Below the pieces are notes generated by a model. The model saw only the letters and a program-made list of their open reading frames with translations. It had not been told where the DNA came from and did not search any database. This document shows positions 15,509 through 22,864 of a stretch of DNA of 34,890 nucleotides, piece by piece. The DNA is from Trichococcus pasteurii. Lineage in GTDB: Bacteria; Bacillota; Bacilli; Lactobacillales; Aerococcaceae. Each line of letters begins with the position of its first letter. Position 1 is the first letter of the stretch. Location: contig NZ_FONM01000025.1 in assembly GCF_900112935.1 (NCBI RefSeq), forward strand, positions 1-34,890, given 5' to 3'. A program made the position numbers and the translations under genes.

Positions 15509-15604
15509 GTGATTTCTACCTTTTCATCAGGGCATTCACCCAATAGCTCGTAATCTTGGAGAGCCTAATAGAAAGATTATCTTCTGGATTAGAACGAATC
15601 CTCA

Positions 15605-16171
15605 TTAAGAATGAAACTGAAGAACTTCTTGTATCTTTTCGAATACAATGTCGGGCTTTTGTTCGCCATTGACCATAGAAACGATTCCCGCTTCCTGATA
15701 GAAACCCGTCAGTGCTTCCATTTCGAGCTCACTCACTTGTAGCCGTCTTTCTATGACTTCTGATTTATCCTCTGACCAAGGCGAATCGATCCTCTTTTCT
15801 AATCTTTTCCGTAAGACCTCTTTCCCAACAGCCAGATAGAGGACAACATCCAGCGACAGTCTTTTGCTTTCCAGATATGCTTCTAACGCTTCCGCTTGCT
15901 GACGCGTTCGCGGATATCCATCCAAAATGAAACCCTCTTTCATGTCATCCTCTCCCATGCGATCCCAGAGGAGTTTATTGACCAATCTATCGGGGACTAG
16001 TTTTCCCATATCCATGAATGTTTTGACTTCTAGACCGATCGGACTACCCATCTCAGCGAAAGATCGGAAGATTTCACCTGTAGAGATATACGGAATCTGA
16101 TAGGTAACTGCGATTTCCCTCGCTTGGGTTCCCATTCCAGCGCCGGGCATTCCCATTATAATGATATTCAT
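15605..16171 (-). CDS. Adenylate kinase paralogue lacking the P-loop lysine
   Basis: The 188-residue protein has the adenylate kinase fold: P-loop region GMPGAGMGTQ (7-16), AMP-site ISTGEIFR, LVPDRLV and DGYPRTRQQAEAL. A short LID (KRIDSPWSEDKSE) replaces the usual zinc or long LID, and RRLQVSELE follows. Functional enzymes have Lys at the position that here reads Met13 (codon ATG at 16133-16135; GPPGAGKGTQ is standard). That lysine contacts the ATP phosphates, so activity is doubtful and the protein may bind nucleotides without normal turnover. AAGGAG precedes the ATG. It is the sole gene behind regulon box B and is divergent from the two-component genes. A housekeeping adk would be chromosomal. 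Confidence 0.85.
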   Translation of the reverse strand: MNIIIMGMPGAGMGTQAREIAVTYQIPYISTGEIFRSFAEMGSPIGLEVKTFMDMGKLVPDRLVNKLLWDRMGEDDMKEGFILDGYPRTRQQAEALEAYLESKRLSLDVVLYLAVGKEVLRKRLEKRIDSPWSEDKSEVIERRLQVSELEMEALTGFYQEAGIVSMVNGEQKPDIVFEKIQEVLQFHS

Positions 16172-16231
16172 TTTCTAACACTCCTTATCTGCATTATGCC
16201 TCTATCGGATCGTACACAACCATTCACTACT

Positions 16232-16264
16232 AAGATACCGCATGATTGTGTAGGGCGTATGGAG
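16232..16264 (-). promoter_or_regulatory. Regulon promoter B (adenylate kinase paralogue)
   Basis: Read on the minus strand: CTCCATACGCCCTACACA (16247-16264), 9 nt, then TATCTT (16232-16237). The transcript would start about 55 nt before the adk ATG. It lacks a -35 hexamer. Confidence 0.7.
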
Positions 16265-16360
16265 AAACAAAAAAACAAATATTTGCAGTAGTTCTAAAGG
16301 CATTAATAGGCCGACAGAACTTTTCCTACTGCTTCTTTAAAAACAATAGGACATCTTCTA

Positions 16361-16393
16361 CTCCATAAAACCCACACAATGAAAAGGTAAACT
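16361..16393 (+). promoter_or_regulatory. Regulon promoter C (two-component system)
   Basis: CTCCATAAAACCCACACA (16361-16378), 9 nt, then TAAACT (16388-16393). It lies upstream of the response regulator itself, which suggests positive autoregulation. Confidence 0.7.
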
Positions 16394-16504
16394 CAATTCA
16401 GCAATATTGGAAAACTACCATCGTGCATTGCTCAGGAAAGATGGTGCGGTGGGACAATTTTTAGTAGTACAGAATCAATCGTGTGAATGATGGAGGGAAA
16501 ACAT

Positions 16505-17191
16505 ATGAAAATTTTGATTGTAGATGACGAGGAAAACATTTTGGAGATTGTAGAGGCGTACTTGGTTGCTAAAAACTACCAAGTAGTCAGAGCCATGGAC
16601 GGAGAAGAAGCCTTGCGGAAAGCCGAAACCATCCGGCCGGATCTCATCGTCCTGGACCTCATGCTGCCGGATATCTCCGGTCTTGAGGTCTGCCGAAGAA
16701 TAAGAAAATCCTCCAGCGTCCCTGTGATCATACTGACGGCCAGAACAACGGAACAGGATATCCTGAGCGGACTGCAAATCGGCGCGGACCATTATATGAC
16801 GAAACCCTTCAGCCCAAAAGAACTTGTGGCCCGAGTACAGACTGTACTGCGGCGCTCACATCCGGAACCCCAAGAGGTGAAATGGTCCTTCGACGGTGGT
16901 TTATTGGAAATCTATCCCGATAACAAGCAAGTATTCAAAAAGGGCGTAGAAGTGGGACTAACGCCAACTGAGTACAGGTTGCTGACTCTTCTGGCGTCAC
17001 ATCCTCAGCAGATTTTCCCTAGGCAACAGCTCTTGCAGGTCGTAAAAGGATTAGATTTTGACGGAACAGATCGAGTTATTGATGTCCATATTAAGAACCT
17101 GCGACAAAAGATAGAAGATGATGATACGCGAACCCCCTACTATATCCTGACAATCTATGGAGAGGGATACCGATTTGGTGGTCAAAAATGA
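16505..17191 (+). CDS. OmpR/PhoB-family response regulator
   Basis: The 228-residue regulator has a receiver domain with the acidic pocket VDDEEN, phospho-acceptor Asp51 in VLDLMLPD, Thr in ILTART and Lys in MTKPF. The C-terminal winged-helix domain contains LTPTEYRLLTLLASHPQQIFPRQ and GTDRVIDVHIKNLRQKI, with YGEGYRF at the end. The start at 16505 was chosen because GGAGGG lies 7-8 nt upstream; an in-frame ATG at 16487 has no such site. It overlaps the kinase gene by 4 nt. It is the prime candidate to bind the six regulon boxes, whose two CATA-like half-sites are 11 bp apart, as suits this family. Confidence 0.95.
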   Translation: MKILIVDDEENILEIVEAYLVAKNYQVVRAMDGEEALRKAETIRPDLIVLDLMLPDISGLEVCRRIRKSSSVPVIILTARTTEQDILSGLQIGADHYMTKPFSPKELVARVQTVLRRSHPEPQEVKWSFDGGLLEIYPDNKQVFKKGVEVGLTPTEYRLLTLLASHPQQIFPRQQLLQVVKGLDFDGTDRVIDVHIKNLRQKIEDDDTRTPYYILTIYGEGYRFGGQK

Positions 17192-18585
17192 AGCGAACAA
17201 TAAAGTGGCAACTTCTCCTTTCCTTCGTTTCGCTTTCTTTTATTCTGGTAGGAGCCTTCAGCTGGATAACCCTGAACTTACTAGAGAGCCACTTTTCTGA
17301 CTATGTCAGGGAGAGACAGGAGTCAGAGTTGGAAGAATACAGCACTGATTTAGAGAATCTCTATCAACAAAACGGTACCTGGGAAGAAAATTCGCAAGCA
17401 ATTCAGCGTGTTGGGCGAAATGCTCTCCAACAGGCAGTGATTGTGAAGATATACGACGAGGATGGGCAACTTTTATGGCAGCCGTCTCCTTCTGAGGAAG
17501 AAGAGGCGAAGACCCAGATGCAAGACCATCTCCTGCATATGGAGAAAACGGTATGGGATATAGAGAGCGACTACCTACAAACCCGCGTTACCCTCCATGA
17601 TGGTGCCGAAGAAATTGGAACGCTGGAGGTCCAATCAGTGAGCCCCCACGCTTATACACAACATGACGCTCTCTTCATTTCCGGTATGAAGAGTACCGTG
17701 GTTCTGGTGGCTCTTATCTCGCTCCTCATTCCCCTCTTCTTTGCGCTACTGGTGGCCAAAAAGCTTAGTTCTCCTATCGTCACAATCAATGATTTCACCA
17801 AGGAAATTGCCAAAGGGCGTTACAGCAGTCTTTCTCTGGAAGAAACAGGAATCCGGGAGATTGATGACCTGCTGGTATCAGTGAATGATCTTTCTTTGCA
17901 ACTTCAACACCAACAGAAGATCCGAAACCGTTTGTCCTCCGATATTGCCCATGAAATCAGAACGCCTTTGACGACCTTGAAAGGGAATATTGAAGCCATG
18001 ATAGATGGTGTATGGGAAATATCTGAAGAACGGCTCTATCGTTGTTATGAAGAGATAAGCCGAATTACGCGTCTGATTGGAGAAATCGATCGGATCAACG
18101 AACTCGAAAGTCAGGAGTCTCAACTACAGAAAACCACCTTTGATCTTACGGAACTAGCCCAGCAAATCGTGGACAATTTCCAACCCATGCTGGTTGAAAA
18201 TAAACTCAACTGCTCCGTTAGTGGTGATCGCGTGTTTATTTCTGCGGATCGGGACAAAATTCATCAGGTCTTAACTAATCTGTTGGCAAATGCCATTAAG
18301 TTTACCCCTTCGGGAGGAAGAATCGACCTTTACGTTTCGCAAAGTAAAGGCACCACTTCCTTTCGGATAATCGACAACGGACAAGGTATCCCTCCGGAAG
18401 AGGTGGGCCAAATATTTGAACGGTTCTATATGGCGGAGCCCTCCCGAAACAGTAAACTAGGGGGGCAAGGAATAGGCCTTTCCATTGTAAAAGGCATTGT
18501 GAATGCGCATCAAGGGACTATTTCCGTAGATAGTATTTATGGGAAAGGTACAACATTTACAATCAATCTTCCCAAGGCAAAATAA
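17188..18585 (+). CDS. Membrane sensor histidine kinase
   Basis: The 465-residue kinase has transmembrane helix 1 (residues 8-30), an external sensor region of about 140 residues, and helix 2 (about 169-190: VVLVALISLLIPLFFALLVA). A HAMP segment follows, then the H-box with His255 in DIAHEIRTPLTTLKGN, the N-box NLLANAIKFT, DNGQGIPP, and GIGLSIVKGI. It resembles BaeS/CreC-like envelope or metal-stress kinases. The sensor domain is acidic (EEEEAKTQMQ), with few His or Met residues, so direct copper sensing is not obvious. It is translated with its regulator (ATGA overlap). A bidirectional terminator follows. Confidence 0.95.
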   Translation: MKRTIKWQLLLSFVSLSFILVGAFSWITLNLLESHFSDYVRERQESELEEYSTDLENLYQQNGTWEENSQAIQRVGRNALQQAVIVKIYDEDGQLLWQPSPSEEEEAKTQMQDHLLHMEKTVWDIESDYLQTRVTLHDGAEEIGTLEVQSVSPHAYTQHDALFISGMKSTVVLVALISLLIPLFFALLVAKKLSSPIVTINDFTKEIAKGRYSSLSLEETGIREIDDLLVSVNDLSLQLQHQQKIRNRLSSDIAHEIRTPLTTLKGNIEAMIDGVWEISEERLYRCYEEISRITRLIGEIDRINELESQESQLQKTTFDLTELAQQIVDNFQPMLVENKLNCSVSGDRVFISADRDKIHQVLTNLLANAIKFTPSGGRIDLYVSQSKGTTSFRIIDNGQGIPPEEVGQIFERFYMAEPSRNSKLGGQGIGLSIVKGIVNAHQGTISVDSIYGKGTTFTINLPKAK

Positions 18586-18597
18586 AATAGGGTTTAT

Positions 18598-18641
18598 AAA
18601 AAAGTACTCCAACTAATTAAATAGGGTTGGAGTACTTTTTT
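18598..18641. terminator. Bidirectional terminator between convergent operons
   Basis: Perfect 16-bp arms, 18598-18613 and 18626-18641, with A6 at one end and T6 at the other. It serves both the kinase operon (plus) and the M23-lgt operon (minus). Confidence 0.9.
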
Positions 18642-18656
18642 CAGTGGTCTATTCTC

Positions 18657-19073
18657 TTATCGTGCAAGGACATCAATCTCCGCCTCTGTCGGATTATCGG
18701 ATACAATCTCAATTAGCATGCGGTGGGGTAAGTTTAGACTGGTTTGTCCAAGTGATTGGATCCACCCTGTCCTCACGGCGATTTGCTGGGGGCTGTTATC
18801 CGATTTGTCACGAATCCGCTCCCCATCAATTTCGATAATATTATACTTCCCGGGAGCAGGATAGTAGGTGATAAGCCGCTGTTTCTCATTTCCGGTCAGG
18901 AGGAAGCGGTCCACTTCCTCGCCGTTGAACGAGATAACTGCATACAGCTTGCTCTTTTCTATGTGCGCAGTTTCAACGGCGAAGATCATTGTCGGTAAAA
19001 AAGATAGAACAAACAGAAAAGAGACAATAATGATATCAAAAGGTTTCACCATTCTGCGATACTTTTTAATCAT
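18657..19073 (-). CDS. NusG domain II-like extracytoplasmic protein
   Basis: The 138-residue protein has an N-terminal hydrophobic anchor (FDIIIVSFLFVLSFLPTMIFAV, residues 12-33) and a compact beta-rich domain. It resembles the NusG-II family: LYAVISFNGEEVDRFLLT, YNIIEIDGERIRDKSDNSPQQIAVRTGWIQ, LPHRMLIEIV. In this family the domain lies outside the membrane, often near redox or envelope genes; its function is unknown. GGGGGAG precedes the ATG. It is the last gene of the operon M23-lgt-SHOCT-this, led by regulon promoter D. It lacks a lipobox, so it is not a lipoprotein. Confidence 0.75.
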   Translation of the reverse strand: MIKKYRRMVKPFDIIIVSFLFVLSFLPTMIFAVETAHIEKSKLYAVISFNGEEVDRFLLTGNEKQRLITYYPAPGKYNIIEIDGERIRDKSDNSPQQIAVRTGWIQSLGQTSLNLPHRMLIEIVSDNPTEAEIDVLAR

Positions 19074-19096
19074 GATTCTCCCCCTTTTTCTCTCGT

Positions 19097-19339
19097 TTAC
19101 TCTAACTGTTTTTTTCTCTTCAAGTACTCTGCTTCCGTAATATTATCTCTGGCAAATTCTTTTTGAATCTGTTCCAAAGAGGTCTCATTCGCAATTCGAC
19201 TATCTGTTCGATCGGAAAGAATCTTGAGAATGAGGTACGCCACCATAAACAGCACTATAATCCAAAGAAACCCCATCAATCTTAAGGATCCCAATCCGTC
19301 ATGATTCAGCAGATTCCAATAACTCGACATGCCACTCAC
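19097..19339 (-). CDS. SHOCT-domain small membrane protein (second copy)
   Basis: The 80-residue protein has one transmembrane helix (LMGFLWIIVLFMVAYLILKIL, about 21-41) and a C-terminal SHOCT motif (LEQIQKEFARDNITEAEYLKRKKQL). The first codon is GTG at 19339, with AGGA about 6 nt before it; an ATG three codons later is the alternative. It lies between lgt and the NusG-II-like gene in the same operon. Its plan matches the SHOCT protein at 14.0 kb, but its N-terminus lacks the Met/Tyr patch, so the two are paralogues with different surfaces. Confidence 0.82.
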   Translation of the reverse strand: MSGMSSYWNLLNHDGLGSLRLMGFLWIIVLFMVAYLILKILSDRTDSRIANETSLEQIQKEFARDNITEAEYLKRKKQLE

Positions 19340-19365
19340 ACTCTTTCCTGTTATCCGTCTTTACT

Positions 19366-20208
19366 TCAATCTCTTTCTCCTTTGAGGTTCCATCCTTCTA
19401 GATAGTAGGTTTTGGGCGGATAATCCCTTCTCCGGTAAATCCAAATACCAATCGCACCCACAAACAAGAGCAAGGACAATCCCTGTGACACCCGCAAGAA
19501 ATCACCAATCCACAAGCTATCCGTGCGCAGGCCCTCTATGAAGAATCTGCCCGCTGAATACCAGATGATATAGCTGAGGGCCACTTCGCCTTGCCGCAAC
19601 AACCCCTTGCGGTTTCGCAAGGCAATGATTACGCCAAATCCGAGGAGACTCCATAATGACTCGTAGAGGAAGGTGGGCTGGTAGTACACACCGTTAATTT
19701 GCATCTGATCAATGATAAACTTCGGAAGGTACAAGTTCTCCAGAAATGTTCGCGTCACTTCTCCACCATGTGCTTCCTGGTTAGTGAAGTTGCCCCATCG
19801 ACCGATGGATTGGGCCAAAAGGACATAGGGAGCCAGCACATCCAACATCAAGGCAACGGGAATCCTCTTTTTCTTGGTGTACCAATAGACAGTGAATCCC
19901 CCTGCAATCAACCCCCCATAAATGGCAATTCCACCATTCCAGATTTGGACGATTTCGCCCGGATTTTGCAGATAGTACTGCCATTCGAAGAGAATGTAGT
20001 AGATTCTGGCTCCAATCAGCCCAATGGGAATCGCCCACATTGTCATATCTGTAACGGTATCTTCTCCTAAGCCTCTTTTCGTGCCCTCCTTGGACGCCAA
20101 GGAGATTGCCAATAGCATAGCAGCCCCAATGATAATCCCATACCAGTAGACGGTGAATGGGCCAAATGAGAAAGCTACGCGATCAATTGTTCCTACTATT
20201 GTTTCCAT
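19366..20208 (-). CDS. lgt: Prolipoprotein diacylglyceryl transferase
   Basis: The 280-residue membrane enzyme transfers diacylglycerol to the lipobox cysteine of prolipoproteins, the first step of lipoprotein maturation. The family signature AQSIGRWGNFTNQEAHGG (132-149) includes Arg137, Asn140 and Glu145. GARIYYILFEW, the segment GGIAIYGGLIAG and the C-terminal SAGRFFIEGLRTDSLW are also present. The HGG histidine of the E. coli enzyme is Tyr97 here. Seven hydrophobic helices fit. The essential chromosomal lgt must exist elsewhere, so this is a second, regulated copy. It is co-transcribed with the M23 peptidase and lies close to a Lit-type enzyme that acts on Lgt products. Confidence 0.95.
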   Translation of the reverse strand: METIVGTIDRVAFSFGPFTVYWYGIIIGAAMLLAISLASKEGTKRGLGEDTVTDMTMWAIPIGLIGARIYYILFEWQYYLQNPGEIVQIWNGGIAIYGGLIAGGFTVYWYTKKKRIPVALMLDVLAPYVLLAQSIGRWGNFTNQEAHGGEVTRTFLENLYLPKFIIDQMQINGVYYQPTFLYESLWSLLGFGVIIALRNRKGLLRQGEVALSYIIWYSAGRFFIEGLRTDSLWIGDFLRVSQGLSLLLFVGAIGIWIYRRRDYPPKTYYLEGWNLKGERD

Positions 20209-20251
20209 ACTTTCCTCCTTATAAGAAAAAAACGTTTATTTTATAGTGCTT

Positions 20252-21568
20252 TTACAATCCCAAGTAAGGTTCTGGGTCAACCTGAACCCCATTCTCATAA
20301 ACCTCGAAATGCAGGTGGACACCTGTTGAATCCCCCGTTGTTCCCATTATCCCTAATTGTTGTCCTTGGGATACTTTTTGTCCGGGAGCAACCCGAAGGC
20401 TGCCCGCTTCCATGTGAGCGTATAAAGTTTGGAGTCCGTTTCCATGGTCGATTTTCACGTAGTAGCCCCATGAATTATGGTACCCGGCTACTAGAACGGT
20501 TCCCCCCTGGGCTGCGACAATCGGTCCCGATCCGGCAAAATCCATGCCCGCATGCAATTTCCACTCCCCTGTAAGAGGATGGATTCTGTATCCAAAAGGA
20601 TCTGTTACAATCCCATTACTCGGACGAATGAAACCAGACGCGGTAACGCTCTTCGCTTCAGGCAGGGTTTCCCCCGCAGAGGCATACTCCACTACCTTGC
20701 TTTCTTCGAAGAAGCTTTCAGGAACAATCTCACCCGCCATTGCAACCGCGACCTCTTGTGCAGCCTGTTGTCGTACTACTTCTTCATCAGCGATCCGGCG
20801 TTGCTCCTCCTTCAGTTGGTCGGAGAGGGTGCTCACCGTTCCGGCAAGATTCTGTTGCTCCTGATCAATCGCTTCTTTTTGTTCCACCGTAAGATCATAC
20901 TCTTGGGCTAGCTGCTCGATTTGATTCTCCAGCCCTGCTTTCTGTGTCACCAAATTGGTTTTGGCTACTTGGATTTCCGCACTCAGTATTTCGAGGTTTT
21001 CCTGCTCGTCCTCAGCTGCCTGCTTTTTCTCCACCAGATCCATTTTGTCATTTTTCTGCTGGACGAGTATTTCCTTGTTGATGTTCATAATGTAAGTTAC
21101 TAAGCCTATGTTCCCTATCATTTCCGCAAGGTTCTCCGAGTTGATAACTGCTTCCAGGAGAGTACGTGGATTTGTATCTGTTTGGACGGCTCTGGCTTGC
21201 ACTTTAAGTTTTTCCCCTCTTAGTTCAATCCGTTCTTCCAGCGTTTCTGCTTCTTTACCCAATTCCTTTATTTTTTCCTCAGAAATCTGCAATTTCCCCT
21301 GCTGTTCAACTAATTGTAGGGTGAGCTTGTCGATTTCCTTTTGCAGGGTGATTGTTCCAACCCCAAGTTGCTCTTTCTTTGCCTCCAATGTGTCCAATAG
21401 CTCTTGTTGCCCTGAAGAATTCTCATCCAATTCTTGGATTCTGCTTTCCAATTCCGTTTTTTGTTGATTGAGCTCTTCCAGCGTATCAGCTTTCACATCC
21501 AAAGGTACCACCAGTAAACTTAAAAGCGTGGGAATTCCTAAAATCCTGAACATCTGCTTTCTATTCAT
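20252..21568 (-). CDS. Secreted M23 peptidase with coiled-coil N-terminus
   Basis: The 438-residue exported protein has a signal peptide (RILGIPTLLSLLVVPLDVKA, cut near 27) and a long coiled coil (about 28-260, LEELNQQKTELESRIQEL onward). A C-terminal LytM/M23 zinc peptidase domain has ligands His339 and Asp343 (HAGMD) and His420 (HLHFE), plus YAHM around 385. All catalytic positions are kept, so it should cut peptidoglycan cross-bridges, unlike inactive EnvC-type activators, although the coiled-coil layout is the same. TAAGGAGGA precedes the ATG. It is the first gene of the operon from regulon promoter D. Cell-wall remodelling under envelope or metal stress is the likely role. Confidence 0.92.
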   Translation of the reverse strand: MNRKQMFRILGIPTLLSLLVVPLDVKADTLEELNQQKTELESRIQELDENSSGQQELLDTLEAKKEQLGVGTITLQKEIDKLTLQLVEQQGKLQISEEKIKELGKEAETLEERIELRGEKLKVQARAVQTDTNPRTLLEAVINSENLAEMIGNIGLVTYIMNINKEILVQQKNDKMDLVEKKQAAEDEQENLEILSAEIQVAKTNLVTQKAGLENQIEQLAQEYDLTVEQKEAIDQEQQNLAGTVSTLSDQLKEEQRRIADEEVVRQQAAQEVAVAMAGEIVPESFFEESKVVEYASAGETLPEAKSVTASGFIRPSNGIVTDPFGYRIHPLTGEWKLHAGMDFAGSGPIVAAQGGTVLVAGYHNSWGYYVKIDHGNGLQTLYAHMEAGSLRVAPGQKVSQGQQLGIMGTTGDSTGVHLHFEVYENGVQVDPEPYLGL

Positions 21569-21618
21569 GTATCCTCCTTAAATGTCGGCAAAATTTGCCC
21601 CTTTCTTTTGCTTATTTT

Positions 21619-21692
21619 ACTGTACCAAGGAATTATGTAGGTTTTATGGAGTTGTTAATCTCCATAAAACCCACATAGTTTTACTCTATTCT
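21619..21692. promoter_or_regulatory. Paired regulon promoters D (minus) and E (plus)
   Basis: Box D, read on the minus strand as CTCCATAAAACCTACATA (21634-21651), has TACAGT (21619-21624) 9 nt further on for the M23-lgt operon. Box E on the plus strand, CTCCATAAAACCCACATA (21660-21677), has TATTCT (21687-21692) 9 nt further on for the 69-residue/lit genes. D and E differ at one position and form a near-perfect palindrome with an 8-nt centre. Confidence 0.8.
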
Positions 21693-21828
21693 TGTCTTAG
21701 AAAGTTATTCTGAATCTTATTCGCTTCACTGATGGAATTGGGTTCTTCGTAATTTTTTAATCTATCGTCCATTTCTTTACTAACGTGTTAGTTGTAGCAT
21801 TGGCGAAAAAATAAAAGGAGAGTTGAAC

Positions 21829-22038
21829 ATGGAATCAATCTTATTTATTGTTTTGATGGTGGCAGGGCACATACTCATGATGTTTGTTATGCCGGGTATG
21901 CATGGCGGACATAATCATAAAGGACATGGTCACGCGGATCCCGAATCGGAAGACAAGAAAAAGTTGGAAATTGAAAACAAACGGTTAAAAGAGGAATTGA
22001 ACGTAGTAAAATCAAAAATAAATCAAAATGAATTGTGA
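21829..22038 (+). CDS. His/Met-rich small membrane protein
   Basis: The 69-residue protein has one transmembrane helix (SILFIVLMVAGHILMMFV, residues 3-20), then a metal-binding-like patch (PGMHGGHNHKGHGHAD) and a charged coiled coil (KKKLEIENKRLKEELNVVKSKI). The ATG at 21829 lies 8 nt after AGGAGA; a TTG two codons earlier overlaps the spacing. It is the first gene after regulon promoter E and runs into the Lit gene, whose ribosome-binding site includes its stop codon. It may bind Cu at the membrane surface. The family is not firmly identified; DUF2933-like is possible. Confidence 0.8.
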   Translation: MESILFIVLMVAGHILMMFVMPGMHGGHNHKGHGHADPESEDKKKLEIENKRLKEELNVVKSKINQNEL

Positions 22039-22051
22039 GGGCCATTCCACA

Positions 22052-22690
22052 TTGAAGCAGAAAATTATTCAAATTTCAGGGTTTATTTTCATTACCTTTT
22101 TCATCTTATCCCTTTCGGTCGCAGCAACCATCAACTTTACCTTCCTCTACTCGTTTGACATTGGTTACTTGAATATATCGGAATATGTAGACATGCCGAA
22201 AGAGCAAATCTTAATGAACTATCGTATTCTGCTAGATTACCTGAATACCCCATGGATAGCGAAACTGGATATGCCGGATTTTCCCAGTTCAGCGCGTGGG
22301 CTATTCCACTTTGTTGAAGTAAAAAAACTCTTTGCCTTAGATTACCTAATCCTATTGTTTTCCGGCGTAGGCACGTTTGGATTTGTGCGGTATCTGAATA
22401 GGAGACAACAATCTTGGCAGCTCCTGCTCTACTTCCGCCGGGGAACCCTTATTCCCCTTGCTATCCTTTTGGCTCTCCTGGTTAGCTTCGACACGCTGTT
22501 CGTGCTTTTCCATCAAGTTTTCTTTAACAATGACGCCTGGCTCTTCAATGCCACTACTGATCCTATTATCTTAGCTTTACCTGCCGAGTTCTTTATGCAC
22601 AGTTTCCTCTTGGCCTTTGGATTAATCGAAGTCTTCCTAATCCTGGGGTACTTCACTACTAAATATCGAATCTCTGCCCCAAGCCGTTGA
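22052..22690 (+). CDS. lit: Lit-type lipoprotein intramolecular transacylase (DUF1461/TIGR01906)
   Basis: The membrane protein of about 212 residues has four hydrophobic helices and the DUF1461 pattern: VAATINFTFLYSFDIGYLNI, NYRILLDYL, FPSSARGLFHFVEVKKLF, FFNNDAWLFN and PAEFFMH. The family includes Lit of Enterococcus and Bacillus, which moves an acyl chain from the glyceryl group to the alpha-amino group of lipoproteins, forming the lyso form. A mobile copper-linked copy (Lit2) is known in Listeria and Enterococcus. The TTG at 22052 has TGAGGG 10 nt upstream, formed by the stop of the previous gene; an ATG at 22028 lacks such a site and is the alternative start. Regulon promoter E drives it. 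Confidence 0.9.
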   Translation: MKQKIIQISGFIFITFFILSLSVAATINFTFLYSFDIGYLNISEYVDMPKEQILMNYRILLDYLNTPWIAKLDMPDFPSSARGLFHFVEVKKLFALDYLILLFSGVGTFGFVRYLNRRQQSWQLLLYFRRGTLIPLAILLALLVSFDTLFVLFHQVFFNNDAWLFNATTDPIILALPAEFFMHSFLLAFGLIEVFLILGYFTTKYRISAPSR

Positions 22691-22717
22691 TTAAAAAGGT
22701 TATGGTTCATAAGAAAA

Positions 22718-22756
22718 GCAGGGCTCTCCATCGAAAGCATGGGAGCCCTGTTTTTA
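22718..22756 (+). terminator. Terminator of the lit operon
   Basis: CAGGGCTC-t-CCAT pairs with ATGG-GAGCCCTG, with a short loop and five T after. Confidence 0.88.
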
Positions 22757-22795
22757 TCGAAAATTTATCGATCTATGATTTTCCTTATACAGCAT

Positions 22796-22848
22796 ACTGG
22801 CTGGTCTGACCCGATTCTGGAAGGGGGTCAAACCAGCCAGTGCTTTTT
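22796..22848. terminator. Hairpin between convergent lit and copB
   Basis: ACTGGCTGGT-c-TGACCC (22796-22812) pairs with GGGTCA-a-ACCAGCCAGT (22825-22841), followed by six T on the plus strand. It lies 24 nt past the copB stop and is the best candidate terminator for the copper operon on the minus strand, though the T tract favours the plus direction. Confidence 0.65.
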
Positions 22849-22864
22849 TCGTTCCTGCTTCGTT

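Larger units (their letters stand above)
16172..16504. other. Divergent intergenic region of adk and the two-component system
   Basis: It contains regulon promoters B and C, listed separately, which are oriented outward and 96 nt apart. Between them, 16265-16360 is AT-rich without a recognisable box or frame. The 111-nt leader of the response regulator holds no clear hairpin. Confidence 0.5.

Noticed and set aside
16379-16504. Riboswitch in the long leader of the response regulator
   Set aside because: No conserved structure or terminator-like hairpin could be recognised; the length alone is not evidence.
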